The notes under the pieces are model-generated. The model ran no database searches, had not been told where the DNA came from, and saw only the letters and a program-made list of their open reading frames with translations. The position numbers were made by a program, and so were the translations under genes. A stretch of 64,000 nucleotides of DNA from an uncultured Tateyamaria sp. (GTDB lineage Bacteria; Pseudomonadota; Alphaproteobacteria; Rhodobacterales; Rhodobacteraceae): contig NZ_CANNDS010000001.1 of the NCBI RefSeq assembly GCF_947503415.1, positions 1,894,501-1,958,500 of the forward strand, given 5' to 3'. How positions within the stretch are numbered: the stretch's first letter is position 1; each line of letters starts with the position of its first letter. Below, piece after piece: positions 8,225-15,993 of this stretch.

Positions 8225-9490
8225 ATGATCCCGTTTCTGATTTACGTCGCGATCTTCGTGGTCGCCTTTTTTGTCGTCACTAAGATCGCGCAACGGTCGG
8301 CCATTTCGGATTACGGCTCGCTCAAGACCGTGACCTTTGGCGACGAAAGCGCCGTGACGCCCAACCGGGCCGCATCGGTCATCTCGATCCTGACCATCTT
8401 CCTGCTCTGGGGGATGTTCACGGGATCGTCCCTGCTGCCCCGTTTCCTGCATGCCCCCGGCCCGTTTGAGGGGACCGGCACGTTTGAATACACCGCGCAG
8501 GCGGGCAATGAGATCGACACGGCCACCGTTACGGTCGTTGTTCACCCGATTGACACCCCAACGGACGCGCCCGACGTGGCCGAAGGGGATGGTTGGGCCA
8601 AGGATGACAGTGTGGCCATCGGCATGTGGCGCTCGGGCCTGCTGCGTGTGGACCGCAACGATGAACTGGGCCGCGGTGACGGGGCCGAGATCATCGAGAT
8701 CAACGGCCAGAAGGTGCAGCCCGGTGACACGGTCGACGTCGATTTCGGCACCGTGACCATTTCCGACAAGGGCACGCCCAACATTCAGCCCGCCAAAGGC
8801 TGGCAGATGGAACCCATCTGGCTGCCCTCACCCGAAGCGGTGGTGCAGCGCATTGGCGAGATTGCGAGTGAAGGTTTCCGTGGCTCAACCCTGTGGGAAC
8901 ATCTGGGGTACTCCCTGTTCCGCGTTGTCGTCGGCTTCTTCTTTGGGGCTTTGGTGGGCATTCCGTTGGGCTATGCCATGGGCCTGTCCAACTGGTTCCG
9001 GGGCTGGTTTGATCCCATCGTGGAATTCATGCGCCCCGTACCGCCCTTGGCCCTGATCCCGCTTGTGATCATCTGGGCAGGCATTGGAGAGACCGGAAAG
9101 ATCATCCTGCTGTTCCTTGCCGCGCTCTGGATCATGGCCATTGCCGCCAGGTCGGGTGTGAGCGGTGTGAAGATTTCCAAGGTGCATGCGGCCTACAGCC
9201 TCGGCGCGTCCAAGGCTCAGATCATGCGGCACGTCATTGTGCCCAACTCGCTGCCGGAGATTTTCACCGGCGCGCGCGTCGCTATGGGCGTCTGTTGGGG
9301 CACTGTGGTTGCGGCTGAACTGGTCGCCGCCGAACAGGGGGCTGGCATGATGATCATGGTCGCCTCGAAGTTCCAGAATACCGACATCGTGATCATGGGC
9401 ATCATCCTGATCGGCATCATCGGCTTCGGCATCGACATGCTGATGCGCTGGGCCGAACGGATCCTCGTGCCTTGGAAGGGCAAGGGCTGA
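8225..9490 (+). CDS. tauC: Taurine ABC transporter permease with an extra exported domain
   Basis: A 421-residue permease, well above the roughly 270-280 residues usual for TauC/SsuC. Residues 235-415 are the normal BPD_transp_1 core, with the EAA-loop-like AAYSLGASKAQIMRHVIVPN near 325. The N-terminus adds two helices (about 2-19 and 50-67) followed by about 160 extracytoplasmic residues. That insert contains the beta-sandwich-like FEYTAQAGNEIDTATVTVVV and GAEIIEINGQKVQPGDTV. It resembles VCBS/cadherin-like repeats (F-x-Y...D-x-A-T-V-T-V-x-V), by eye only. GGAGG precedes ATG 8225. The permease role is secure; the role of the insert is unknown. Confidence 0.88.
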   Translation: MIPFLIYVAIFVVAFFVVTKIAQRSAISDYGSLKTVTFGDESAVTPNRAASVISILTIFLLWGMFTGSSLLPRFLHAPGPFEGTGTFEYTAQAGNEIDTATVTVVVHPIDTPTDAPDVAEGDGWAKDDSVAIGMWRSGLLRVDRNDELGRGDGAEIIEINGQKVQPGDTVDVDFGTVTISDKGTPNIQPAKGWQMEPIWLPSPEAVVQRIGEIASEGFRGSTLWEHLGYSLFRVVVGFFFGALVGIPLGYAMGLSNWFRGWFDPIVEFMRPVPPLALIPLVIIWAGIGETGKIILLFLAALWIMAIAARSGVSGVKISKVHAAYSLGASKAQIMRHVIVPNSLPEIFTGARVAMGVCWGTVVAAELVAAEQGAGMMIMVASKFQNTDIVIMGIILIGIIGFGIDMLMRWAERILVPWKGKG

Positions 9491-9516
9491 CGCCCATTCG
9501 CCAGATGTGATCAAAG

Positions 9517-9540
9517 ACGGCGCCCGCGTGGCGCCGTTTT
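9517..9540. terminator. Terminator after tauC
   Basis: ACGGCGCC-CGCGT-GGCGCCGT followed by TTT, with AAAG on the other side. It ends directly at the stop codon of the convergent DUF547 gene and can serve both. Confidence 0.75.
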
Positions 9541-10395
9541 CTATTCCGCGACCTGCGCCACTGTTGCGGGGGCATCGTTCAGTGACCAGTCATAGGCATA
9601 CCTGTCGATCTGGCCCCGTGCTTCCAGTGCGGCACGCAGGTCCGGGTTGGCCCGGTCCATCAGGTAGGCAAGGACCGAGGCTTCGGTGCCGCCAAAGTCC
9701 TCGCGAAACCAGCCAAAGATTTTCGACACCGTGACCGCGCCATCGTCCGCAATGGTGATCCCGCGCGGGTCATGGATATAGGCGTGTTCGGCGGCATTCA
9801 GATCATCCTCCAGCGTGCTCGCGCGCCACGCTTTCGCGGCAAGGTTCGGGCATCCGGCAGCCGCACAATTCAGCGCATAGTGGATACGCGGATCGTCAAA
9901 GACGGGCCGAACGATGCCATGTTCGATGTCATTGAGGCTGAGGGCCGTGCCGTTCACCCGCAGATCAGCGTAGGACCAAGGCCCAAGCCCCAACAGACCG
10001 TCGCCAATGTCGCGGATGCTGTCGACCGGATAGTGATCGAGGATCACGCGGATCGTCTGCGCGTTGTAAAGGTTGATCCAGAATGCCAGTTGCTGATCGC
10101 GGTCAAGCGTCGCGGGATCAACCCGCTGCATCTGCGCCAGAAATGTAAGAAGCGCGGCCTCGTCCGCCTCGGTCACATTCGCGTAACGCACGCGGGTCAT
10201 CCCGTTGGGTGTGTCCGCATGGTAGGTCGCAAGAAAAGCGTCGAACGCCCCGTAATCCGGTGCGGTGCCGGGCGTGCCTGCCACTCTGCTCCATCTGTCC
10301 GACATAAGGTCCGCCTTGGGCGCAAAGAGCCGTTCAATGGGCATACAGGCGGTGATGGCGAGGATTGCGGACAGGACAAGGAACAGACGCAGCAT
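9541..10395 (-). CDS. DUF547 domain lipoprotein
   Basis: A 284-residue protein. The N-terminus MLRLFLVLSAILAITAC has a lipobox (ITAC), so it is probably a lipoprotein. Residues 45-250 match DUF547: LDRDQQLAFWINLYNAQTI, DIEHGIVRP, HYALNCAAAGCPNL and KIFGWFREDFGG are the usual landmarks, including the Cys-x4-Cys pair. No biochemical role is established for DUF547; the conserved His/Cys cluster suggests an enzyme of papain/transglutaminase-like type, but that is speculative. Single gene, convergent with tauC and followed on the other side by the tRNA-Ala region. Confidence 0.85.
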   Translation of the reverse strand: MLRLFLVLSAILAITACMPIERLFAPKADLMSDRWSRVAGTPGTAPDYGAFDAFLATYHADTPNGMTRVRYANVTEADEAALLTFLAQMQRVDPATLDRDQQLAFWINLYNAQTIRVILDHYPVDSIRDIGDGLLGLGPWSYADLRVNGTALSLNDIEHGIVRPVFDDPRIHYALNCAAAGCPNLAAKAWRASTLEDDLNAAEHAYIHDPRGITIADDGAVTVSKIFGWFREDFGGTEASVLAYLMDRANPDLRAALEARGQIDRYAYDWSLNDAPATVAQVAE

Positions 10396-10529
10396 GAGGC
10401 ACCTTCGGGCAGTGAGTGCTCCCTAGGTTTGGATTTGCCCGCCACGTTGCGAGCCCGCTCGCATGAACGTGTGTCAGCGCGATTGGCTTGTGTTCGAAGG
10501 GCAGCGGCTGCCCAAGCCCTGCCGATGCG
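10396..10529. other. Intergenic spacer between DUF547 gene and tRNA-derived repeats
   Basis: No gene is supported here. A 7-base stem GGGCAGC/GCTGCCC at 10499-10513 could end transcription of the tRNA, though no T-run follows on either strand. Open frames in this stretch are continuations of the repeat in non-coding sequence. Confidence 0.5.
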
Positions 10530-10621
10530 CGAAAGTCAGCGCCTGCGGCCAATGCCGGGTGCACCGTTCATTACGTAGATTGAAAAGAGGGATGGTGGAG
10601 CATAGCGGGACCCGACCGCTG
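10530..10621 (-). repeat. Duplicated tRNA-Ala 3' end plus flank (degenerate copy)
   Basis: This segment matches 10650-10741 at an exact 120-base offset. Shared blocks include GCGCCTGCGGCCAATGCCGG, TTGAAAAGAGGGATGGTGGA and CATAGCGGGA. The copy stops where the tRNA T-arm ends: bases 10593-10621 correspond to the last 29 nt of tRNA-Ala, with the T-loop altered (CCCGACC in place of TCGAACC). It has no 5' half, so it is a tRNA fragment and not a gene. Confidence 0.8.
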
Positions 10622-10649
10622 CACTCAGAGTGACCGCTTCGCGGGCGCG

Positions 10650-10712
10650 CGTAAGTCGGCGCCTGCGGCCAATGCCGGGCGTACCGTTTCGTACGTCGAT
10701 TGAAAAGAGGGA
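10650..10712 (-). repeat. Parent copy of the tRNA-Ala downstream flank
   Basis: The 3' flank of the intact tRNA-Ala gene, duplicated at 10530-10592. The tandem arrangement, with a spacer of about 28 bases holding GACCGCTTCGCGGGCGCGC, could come from slippage/recombination or from a past integration at the tRNA. Confidence 0.7.
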
Positions 10713-10788
10713 TGGTGGAGCATAGCGGGATCGAACCGCTGACCTCCTGCATGCCATGCAGGCGCTCTCCCAGCTGAGCTAATGCCCC
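10713..10788 (-). tRNA. tRNA-Ala (anticodon GGC)
   Basis: A 76-nt cloverleaf read on the minus strand. The acceptor is GGGGCAT paired with ATGCTCC, including the G3-U70 wobble that identifies alanine tRNAs. The D-arm is GCTC...GAGC, the anticodon stem CCTGC/GCAGG with loop ATGGCAT (anticodon GGC), and the T-arm AGCGG-TTCGATC-CCGCT. The discriminator A and CCA are encoded. GGC reads GCC/GCU codons. A consensus-like promoter lies just upstream. Confidence 0.96.
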
Positions 10789-10820
10789 ATCCTTGGTGGC
10801 CGTCCTTGGCCGTGCGCCGC

Positions 10821-10849
10821 TGATTAGGCGCTTTGCCTGACGGGATCAA
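10821..10849 (-). promoter_or_regulatory. Promoter of tRNA-Ala
   Basis: On the minus strand TTGATC (10849-10844), a 17-base spacer and TAATCA (10826-10821). The -10 ends 33 bases before the tRNA 5' end, suitable for a short leader. Confidence 0.6.
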
Positions 10850-10879
10850 GCGAAAAAGACCCCGTCCGGCAGTGCGTTT

Positions 10880-11209
10880 TCAAGAGTCGTCGTCTTCGGC
10901 TGCGACGTCCGCCAACTCTTCGAGCGGGACGTTGTCTTCTTCTTCGTCATCGTCCAGCAGATCGTCGTCCAGTTCGACCTCGACGTCGTCTTCGTCCAGC
11001 ACTTGATCGTCGCTGTCCTTGGCGGTTTTCGCCTTGGCCTTTGCCGATGCCGCATCTTCGGCATCCGCTGCGATCATGCGGGTCTTGGAGCTGTCGACCT
11101 CGACCACATCGCCGGTATAGGGGCTGATGATGGGCGACCGGTTCATGTCGTAGAACCGCTTATTGGTCGTCGGACAAAGCCGTTTGGTGCCCCATTCTTC
11201 CTTTGGCAT
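10880..11209 (-). CDS. TIGR02300 / FYDLN-acid family protein
   Basis: A 109-residue protein with a conserved N-terminus (GTKRLCP...FYDMN...PIISPYTGDVV, residues 7-37) that matches the FYDLN-acid family. A very acidic tail (runs of D/E from about residue 65 to the end) follows. It is probably soluble and cytoplasmic. The family is common in alphaproteobacteria, often annotated TIGR02300, with no proven function. It is divergent from the YgjP-like metallopeptidase, with about 140 bases between. Confidence 0.88.
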   Translation of the reverse strand: MPKEEWGTKRLCPTTNKRFYDMNRSPIISPYTGDVVEVDSSKTRMIAADAEDAASAKAKAKTAKDSDDQVLDEDDVEVELDDDLLDDDEEEDNVPLEELADVAAEDDDS

Positions 11210-11352
11210 GTGTCATCCTTTTGTCTGCGCGTGGCCCGGTCCGGCACTTGATAAGCGGGCGGACGGGTGTGCCTCGTGTTGCGGCGATTCTGGGCAAGTG
11301 CCATAAGGCCGGGACGGAGTCAAAGCCTTATGGTCAGGTCGTGGGAGATGGG

Positions 11353-12045
11353 ATGGCCGAGCGTGTTCTTCAAGGGCAGCCCGATATTGTTTTGACGCTG
11401 CGCCGATCCGCCCGTGCGCGGCGGCTGACCTTGCGCATTTCATCCCTCGATGGCCGCGTGACGCTGACATTGCCCCAGCACGTGCCCGAGCACGAGGCGC
11501 TGGCCTTCGCGCGGGAAAAAGAGGCGTGGATTCGCAAGCACCTGTCGGACCGGGTCGAGGATGTGGCGGTCCGCGTCGGGATATCCCTCCCGGTGGAGGG
11601 CGCAGCGTTCGAGATTGTGCCGGGCCGTGGCCGGACGGTACGGCTGAGCGAAGGCGCGCTTGAGGTTCCGGGCACGCCCGAGGCGGCACCGCGCCGTGTT
11701 CAGGCCTTTCTCAAGGCCCGTGCGCGTGATGTGCTGGCTGCGGCCTGCGACGACTATGCGGGTCGTTTGGGGCGTCCCTATTCGGGGCTCAGCTTGCGAG
11801 ACACGCGTTCGCGCTGGGGGTCGTGTTCTTCGGCGGGCCGGTTGATGTTCTCGTGGCGGCTCATCCTCGCGCCGCCGCAGGTCCTGCGCTACGTGGCGGC
11901 CCACGAGGTCGCGCATCTGGCGCAAATGAACCACTCGCCCGCTTTCTGGGCCGAGGTGACGCGCATTCATGGACCCTATGACGCGGAACGCAAATGGTTG
12001 CGGACGCAGGGCAATGCCTTGCACCGGTATCGCTTTGGCAATTGA
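11353..12045 (+). CDS. YgjP-like (DUF45) zinc metallopeptidase
   Basis: A 230-residue protein of the YgjP/DUF45 family (M48-like). The zinc site is HEVAHL at residues 184-189 with NHSPAFW about five residues further on, and TRSRWGSCSSAG before it is the standard RWGSC motif. The N-terminal RSARARRLTLRI strand is also typical. The start ATG 11353 has GGGAG upstream; the longer frame to 11203 overlaps the divergent gene. No signal peptide is seen, so it is likely cytoplasmic. Substrate unknown. Confidence 0.88.
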   Translation: MAERVLQGQPDIVLTLRRSARARRLTLRISSLDGRVTLTLPQHVPEHEALAFAREKEAWIRKHLSDRVEDVAVRVGISLPVEGAAFEIVPGRGRTVRLSEGALEVPGTPEAAPRRVQAFLKARARDVLAAACDDYAGRLGRPYSGLSLRDTRSRWGSCSSAGRLMFSWRLILAPPQVLRYVAAHEVAHLAQMNHSPAFWAEVTRIHGPYDAERKWLRTQGNALHRYRFGN

Positions 12046-12076
12046 CCGACGTCATCAGGTGTGATCACAAATATCC

Positions 12077-12727
12077 ATGCAACAGGTTCCGCGCACCCGA
12101 GACACCACCTCTGCCGCCCATGACCGCGTCTACCGACGGCTGCGGACACGCATCATGCATGGCGACATCGCACCCGGCCAACCGTTGACGCTGCGCGGGA
12201 TCGGCAAGCAATACGATGTGTCGATGACGCCCGCCCGCGAGGCGGTGCGCCGTCTGGTGGCCGAAGGGGCGTTGACGATGTCGCAATCGGGTCGCGTGTC
12301 GACACCCGAGCTGTCCAACGAACGGATCGAGGAATTGGCGGCACTGCGTGCCCTGATCGAAGTGGAGCTGGCAACCCGTGCCCTGCCGCGTGCGCATCTG
12401 GCCCTGATCGAACGCCTGCAAACGATCAACAGCGCTGTGGCCGAGGCGGTCGCGCATCGGGACGCGGTCAGCTACATCCGCACCAACCTCGAATTTCACC
12501 GCACCTTGTACCTGCGTGCACAGGCACCGGCGATGCTGGCGATGGCCGAAACGGTATGGCTGCAGATGGGGCCGACGATGCGCGCGCTCTATGGCCGTTT
12601 GCGCCGAACGGAGCCGCCACAATACCACCGTTTGATCATCGCCGCGTTGCGCGCGGGTGATGAACCAAGCCTGCGACTGGCAGTTCGTTCGGATGTGACT
12701 CAAGGTTTGCGCATGTTGGCGAGCTGA
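12077..12727 (+). CDS. GntR family regulator (FCD domain)
   Basis: A 216-residue regulator. The winged helix (residues 15-75) contains RIMHGDIAPGQPLTLRGIGK and MTPAREAVRRLVAEGAL, the GntR signature. The C-terminal FCD helical domain (80-210) has the pattern ELAALRALIEVELA, EFHRTLY and RAGDEPSLRLAV; FCD domains usually bind a small organic acid through metal-coordinating Asp/His residues. It follows the YgjP gene by 31 bases. Its target cannot be assigned; no catabolic operon lies directly next to it. Confidence 0.9.
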   Translation: MQQVPRTRDTTSAAHDRVYRRLRTRIMHGDIAPGQPLTLRGIGKQYDVSMTPAREAVRRLVAEGALTMSQSGRVSTPELSNERIEELAALRALIEVELATRALPRAHLALIERLQTINSAVAEAVAHRDAVSYIRTNLEFHRTLYLRAQAPAMLAMAETVWLQMGPTMRALYGRLRRTEPPQYHRLIIAALRAGDEPSLRLAVRSDVTQGLRMLAS

Positions 12728-12794
12728 GCTTAAACGTTTGGTAGCCAGGCGTTGATAGGTACATCGCACAGTGAACGGACGCAGGATGTGACGC

Positions 12795-13853
12795 TTGGAC
12801 TATTCGATCTACGACCTGGTGGATGCCCCGGTCTTCGTTCTTGTCGCCGATGACGAGGGCAGGCCGGTATATGACTTTCTCAACAAGGTCGGGCGGGACC
12901 GCCTTGGCAAGGGCTTGGATGAAATCATCGGAAAAGCCGCCCACGAGGTGTTTGACGGGCGCGCCGCCTATTCGGTTTTTCGTCACCAATTGATCGCATG
13001 GCAAGCCGGGCAAACCACCTGTTACGAGATTGCGCTGCCCTTGCGCGATGACAAGGTCTGGTTTCGGACCAGCCTTGTGGCCACACATGACGAAGACGGG
13101 GCGCTGGTGCGCATGGTGGGCACATCACACGACATTTCCGCAGAGCGCAGCCTGCTGCAACAGGAAGTCATGACTGCCGCCGCCGCCCGCGAGGTCGAAG
13201 ATCTTGTCTGCCTCGCCGCGCACGATCTGCGCAGCCCCATCGGGAACATGAAATCTCTTGCCTACCTGATGCGCCACGACTTCGTGGACCACGGCGACGG
13301 CAAGCTGGAACTGATCAACATGATCGACACGCTGGCGGACAAGTCCCTTGATGTGATTTCCGAAACCATGGCGCAGGTCATGGCCAAAAGCGCCCCGGTC
13401 AAGTCCGGCCCCTTCGATTTCGGCGGGGTGTGCGACGACATTCTGGTCTTGCTGGACCCGCTGCGGGAACATTCGGTGTCCTATCCGCGGATCACGTTGG
13501 ATGCGGACTACACCGCAGTTCAGATCATCGTGCGAAACTTGATCGACAACGCATTCAAACATGCGGACCGTGATGCACTTCGGGTCGAAATCTCTGTCGA
13601 CCAGATGAACACGCGACGCCTTGCGATTTGTGTCCGGGATCACGGCCCCGGGTTTCAGCAAGCGCCTGCGGACGCGGACCCGGCAACATCTGTCGCCAAC
13701 GGCTTTGGCTTGATGGGTGTCAGACGCTTGGTCAAGGCGCGGGGCGGCACCGTCAAGTTCGGTGCTCCGGCCACGGGCGAGGGGGCGGAGGTGCGTGTTG
13801 AATTACCGGGCCAGATGATCGACCCGGCACCTGAATTAAGCAAGGTGAGCTGA
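12795..13853 (+). CDS. PAS-domain sensor histidine kinase
   Basis: A 352-residue soluble kinase with no membrane segment. Residues 1-125 form a PAS domain (VFVLVADDEGRPVYDFLN ... GTSHDIS). The dimerisation box is CLAAHDLRSPIGN near residue 141, with His as phosphoacceptor. The ATPase has the N-box NLIDNAFKHA, G1 DHGPGF and G2 GFGLMGVRRL. The start is TTG 12795, supported by AGGA 8 bases upstream and the lack of an ATG before the PAS domain. No response regulator gene is adjacent, so it is an orphan sensor of a cytoplasmic signal. It is convergent with accA, with no gap. Confidence 0.88.
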   Translation: MDYSIYDLVDAPVFVLVADDEGRPVYDFLNKVGRDRLGKGLDEIIGKAAHEVFDGRAAYSVFRHQLIAWQAGQTTCYEIALPLRDDKVWFRTSLVATHDEDGALVRMVGTSHDISAERSLLQQEVMTAAAAREVEDLVCLAAHDLRSPIGNMKSLAYLMRHDFVDHGDGKLELINMIDTLADKSLDVISETMAQVMAKSAPVKSGPFDFGGVCDDILVLLDPLREHSVSYPRITLDADYTAVQIIVRNLIDNAFKHADRDALRVEISVDQMNTRRLAICVRDHGPGFQQAPADADPATSVANGFGLMGVRRLVKARGGTVKFGAPATGEGAEVRVELPGQMIDPAPELSKVS

Positions 13854-14816
13854 TCAGGCAGCCAGACCGGTGCTGCCAAGACCGAGGAACTTCTTGCGCC
13901 GGTCGGCGATCAGCTCGGCAGGGTCCTTGTTGTCCAACTCCGAAAGCATCGCGGTCAAGGCGTTGCCAACAGCACTGATCGTCGCGTCCCGATGCCGGTG
14001 TGCGCCACCCGTGGCCTCCGGAATGATGCGGTCATTCACGCCCAGCTGGCGCAGGTCCTGCGCGGTCAGACGCAAGGCTTCGGCAGCCTCACGCATCTTT
14101 TCGGCATCTTTCCACAGGATCGACGCGCACCCTTCGGGACTGATCACCGAGTAGACGGAGTGTTCCAGCATCGCCACCCGGTTGGCCGTGGCAAATGCAA
14201 CGGCCCCGCCTGATCCACCTTCTCCGATGACCACGGACACAAGCGGCACGCCGATCTGCAGGCATTTTTCGGTCGACCGCGCGATGGCTTCGGACTGGCC
14301 GCGCTCTTCCGCGCCCTTGCCCGGATAGGCGCCGGGCGTATCGACGAGGGTAATGACCGGCAGGCCAAAGCGGTCGGCCATGTCCATCAGGCGGATCGCC
14401 TTGCGGTACCCTTCGGGCCGGGCCATGCCGAAATTGCGCTCGATGCGCGACTTGGTGTCGTTGCCCTTTTCATGGCCGATGACCATGACCGGTCGGTCGC
14501 CAAATCGGGCCAACCCGCCCATGACGGCATGATCGTCCGCGAAATTGCGATCACCGGCCAGAGGGGTGTATTCCGAAAACAACGCGTCAATGTAGTCCAC
14601 GCAATGCGGCCGGTCCGGATGGCGGGCGACCTGGCATTTCCGCCATGGCGTCAGATCCGCATACAGGTCCTCAAGCATCTGGGCGGCCTTGGCATCCAGC
14701 CCCGCCGCTTCGTCCGTGACATCCATCTCTTCGTTCTGCCGGGCGAGGGCGCGCAGTTCCTCTGCCTTGCCCTCAATTTCCGCCAATGGCTTTTCGAATT
14801 CCAGATACTGCGTCAC
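13854..14816 (-). CDS. accA: Acetyl-CoA carboxylase carboxyltransferase subunit alpha
   Basis: A 320-residue AccA, full length. Family landmarks are the N-terminal coil [18 protein letters not shown], the [20 protein letters not shown] segment and [20 protein letters not shown], and [11 protein letters not shown] near residue 205. It pairs with AccD to transfer the carboxyl group from carboxybiotin to acetyl-CoA, giving malonyl-CoA for fatty acid synthesis. It stands alone here, as usual in Rhodobacterales. Its stop lies immediately after the stop of the histidine kinase on the other strand. Confidence 0.97.
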   Translation of the reverse strand: MTQYLEFEKPLAEIEGKAEELRALARQNEEMDVTDEAAGLDAKAAQMLEDLYADLTPWRKCQVARHPDRPHCVDYIDALFSEYTPLAGDRNFADDHAVMGGLARFGDRPVMVIGHEKGNDTKSRIERNFGMARPEGYRKAIRLMDMADRFGLPVITLVDTPGAYPGKGAEERGQSEAIARSTEKCLQIGVPLVSVVIGEGGSGGAVAFATANRVAMLEHSVYSVISPEGCASILWKDAEKMREAAEALRLTAQDLRQLGVNDRIIPEATGGAHRHRDATISAVGNALTAMLSELDNKDPAELIADRRKKFLGLGSTGLAA

Positions 14817-14874
14817 GCCTGCGTCCCCGATGCAATTTGCCGCTATATGGCCGCAGGATGCATCTTTTGCAACG

Positions 14875-15468
14875 TCAGGGAAAGATCACCGGGTAGAGCG
14901 AGGCAACAAGCAGCACCGCCATTGTCCAGTTGAAGGCGGCAAGGCGCGCCGGATTGGTCAGCACGCGGGCCATCTGCTGGCCAAGAAGCGTCCACGAACT
15001 CACCGACGGCAGGTTGATCGCACCAAAGACGACGGCCACCGTCGCGATGGCCCACAACGTCGTGTCGGGCGTGTAGACAGTGACCGCGGTCAACGCCATG
15101 GTCCACGCCTTGGGATTGACCCACTGAAAGGCCGCCGCCTGCAGGAATGTCATGGGCGTGCCCTTGTCCCCCTTGTCCGCGATGGGCGCCGCATTGGCGA
15201 TTTTCCACGCCAGATACAGCAGATAGGCGACGGACAGGGCTTTGAGGATCGTGTGGCTGATCGGATAGGCATCAAACACCTGCACCAGACCCGCCCCCAC
15301 CAGAAGCACCATGAAGACAAAGCCCAGGCCAACACCAAGCATGTGCGGAATCGTACGCCGAAACCCGAAATTTGCCCCGGACGCCATGAGCATCAGGTTG
15401 TTCGGCCCCGGCGTGATGGAGCTGACAAAGGCAAACGCCGCAAGGGCGGTGATCAGTTCAAAAGTCAT
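14875..15468 (-). CDS. LysE/RhtB family amino-acid exporter
   Basis: A 197-residue membrane protein with about six hydrophobic helices. The N-terminal [16 protein letters not shown] is the LysE/RhtB signature, and [13 protein letters not shown] near residue 115 is the second conserved block. It should export an amino acid or derivative from the cytoplasm. The frame also offers a TTG two codons earlier, but ATG 15468 is preferred. It is divergent from an Lrp/AsnC regulator across 72 bases, the classical LysE-regulator arrangement, so expression is probably induced by the exported amino acid. Confidence 0.92.
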   Translation of the reverse strand: MTFELITALAAFAFVSSITPGPNNLMLMASGANFGFRRTIPHMLGVGLGFVFMVLLVGAGLVQVFDAYPISHTILKALSVAYLLYLAWKIANAAPIADKGDKGTPMTFLQAAAFQWVNPKAWTMALTAVTVYTPDTTLWAIATVAVVFGAINLPSVSSWTLLGQQMARVLTNPARLAAFNWTMAVLLVASLYPVIFP

Positions 15469-15540
15469 GTGCAAGAAGTGACGGTGTTCGATCGGCGAAA
15501 GATTGCAAAGTACGACCCTTCCTGTCTAATACTGCAACAA

Positions 15541-15993
15541 ATGGTGGCCTTGGATCAGAAAAACGAACGAATATTGCAAGAGTTGGGGCGTGACGGCCGC
15601 ATCAGCAATATCGAATTGGCGGATCGCGTCGGTCTGTCCCCCTCGGCCTGTTTGCGGCGGGTGCAAGAACTGGAACGGGCGGGGATCATCACCGGCTACC
15701 GGGCGGTGCTGGACAGGACCAAGCTGGGAACGGGGTTCGTCGCCTATATCGGCGTGGGATTGAACGACCATTCCAAGGCCAGCCAAGAGGCGTTCGAACG
15801 TGCCATCTCCCGCGCGCCTGAGGTTCGGGAATGCCACAACATCACCGGGACAATCGAATACCTGCTGCGCATCGAATGTGCCGACCTGCCCAGTTACAAA
15901 ACCTTTCACACCGACATGCTGGGCGCACTGCCACAGGTGAACGGCATCACATCCTATGTGGTGATGGGATCGCCCAAGGATGAACGCGCCTAG
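15541..15993 (+). CDS. Lrp/AsnC family regulator of the adjacent exporter
   Basis: A 150-residue regulator. The N-terminal helix-turn-helix (LDQKNERILQELGRDGRISN, SPSACLRRVQELERAG) is followed by a RAM/AsnC ligand domain (residues 65-148; PEVRECHNITGTIEYLLRIE). ATG 15541 gives the standard family length; the frame is open far upstream but runs antisense through the exporter gene. It is divergent from the LysE gene and probably controls it. Its stop overlaps the stop of the convergent gene by 4 bases. Confidence 0.92.
   Translation: MVALDQKNERILQELGRDGRISNIELADRVGLSPSACLRRVQELERAGIITGYRAVLDRTKLGTGFVAYIGVGLNDHSKASQEAFERAISRAPEVRECHNITGTIEYLLRIECADLPSYKTFHTDMLGALPQVNGITSYVVMGSPKDERA

Noticed and set aside
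10474-10752. Open frames with a repeated PLCSTIPLFN peptide
   Set aside because: They read through tRNA-Ala and its duplicated 3' flank, so the peptide repeat only reflects the DNA repeat.
14689-15540. N-terminal extension of the Lrp-type regulator at 15541
   Set aside because: The open frame before 15541 runs antisense to the LysE gene and part of accA. The regulator has normal length from 15541.
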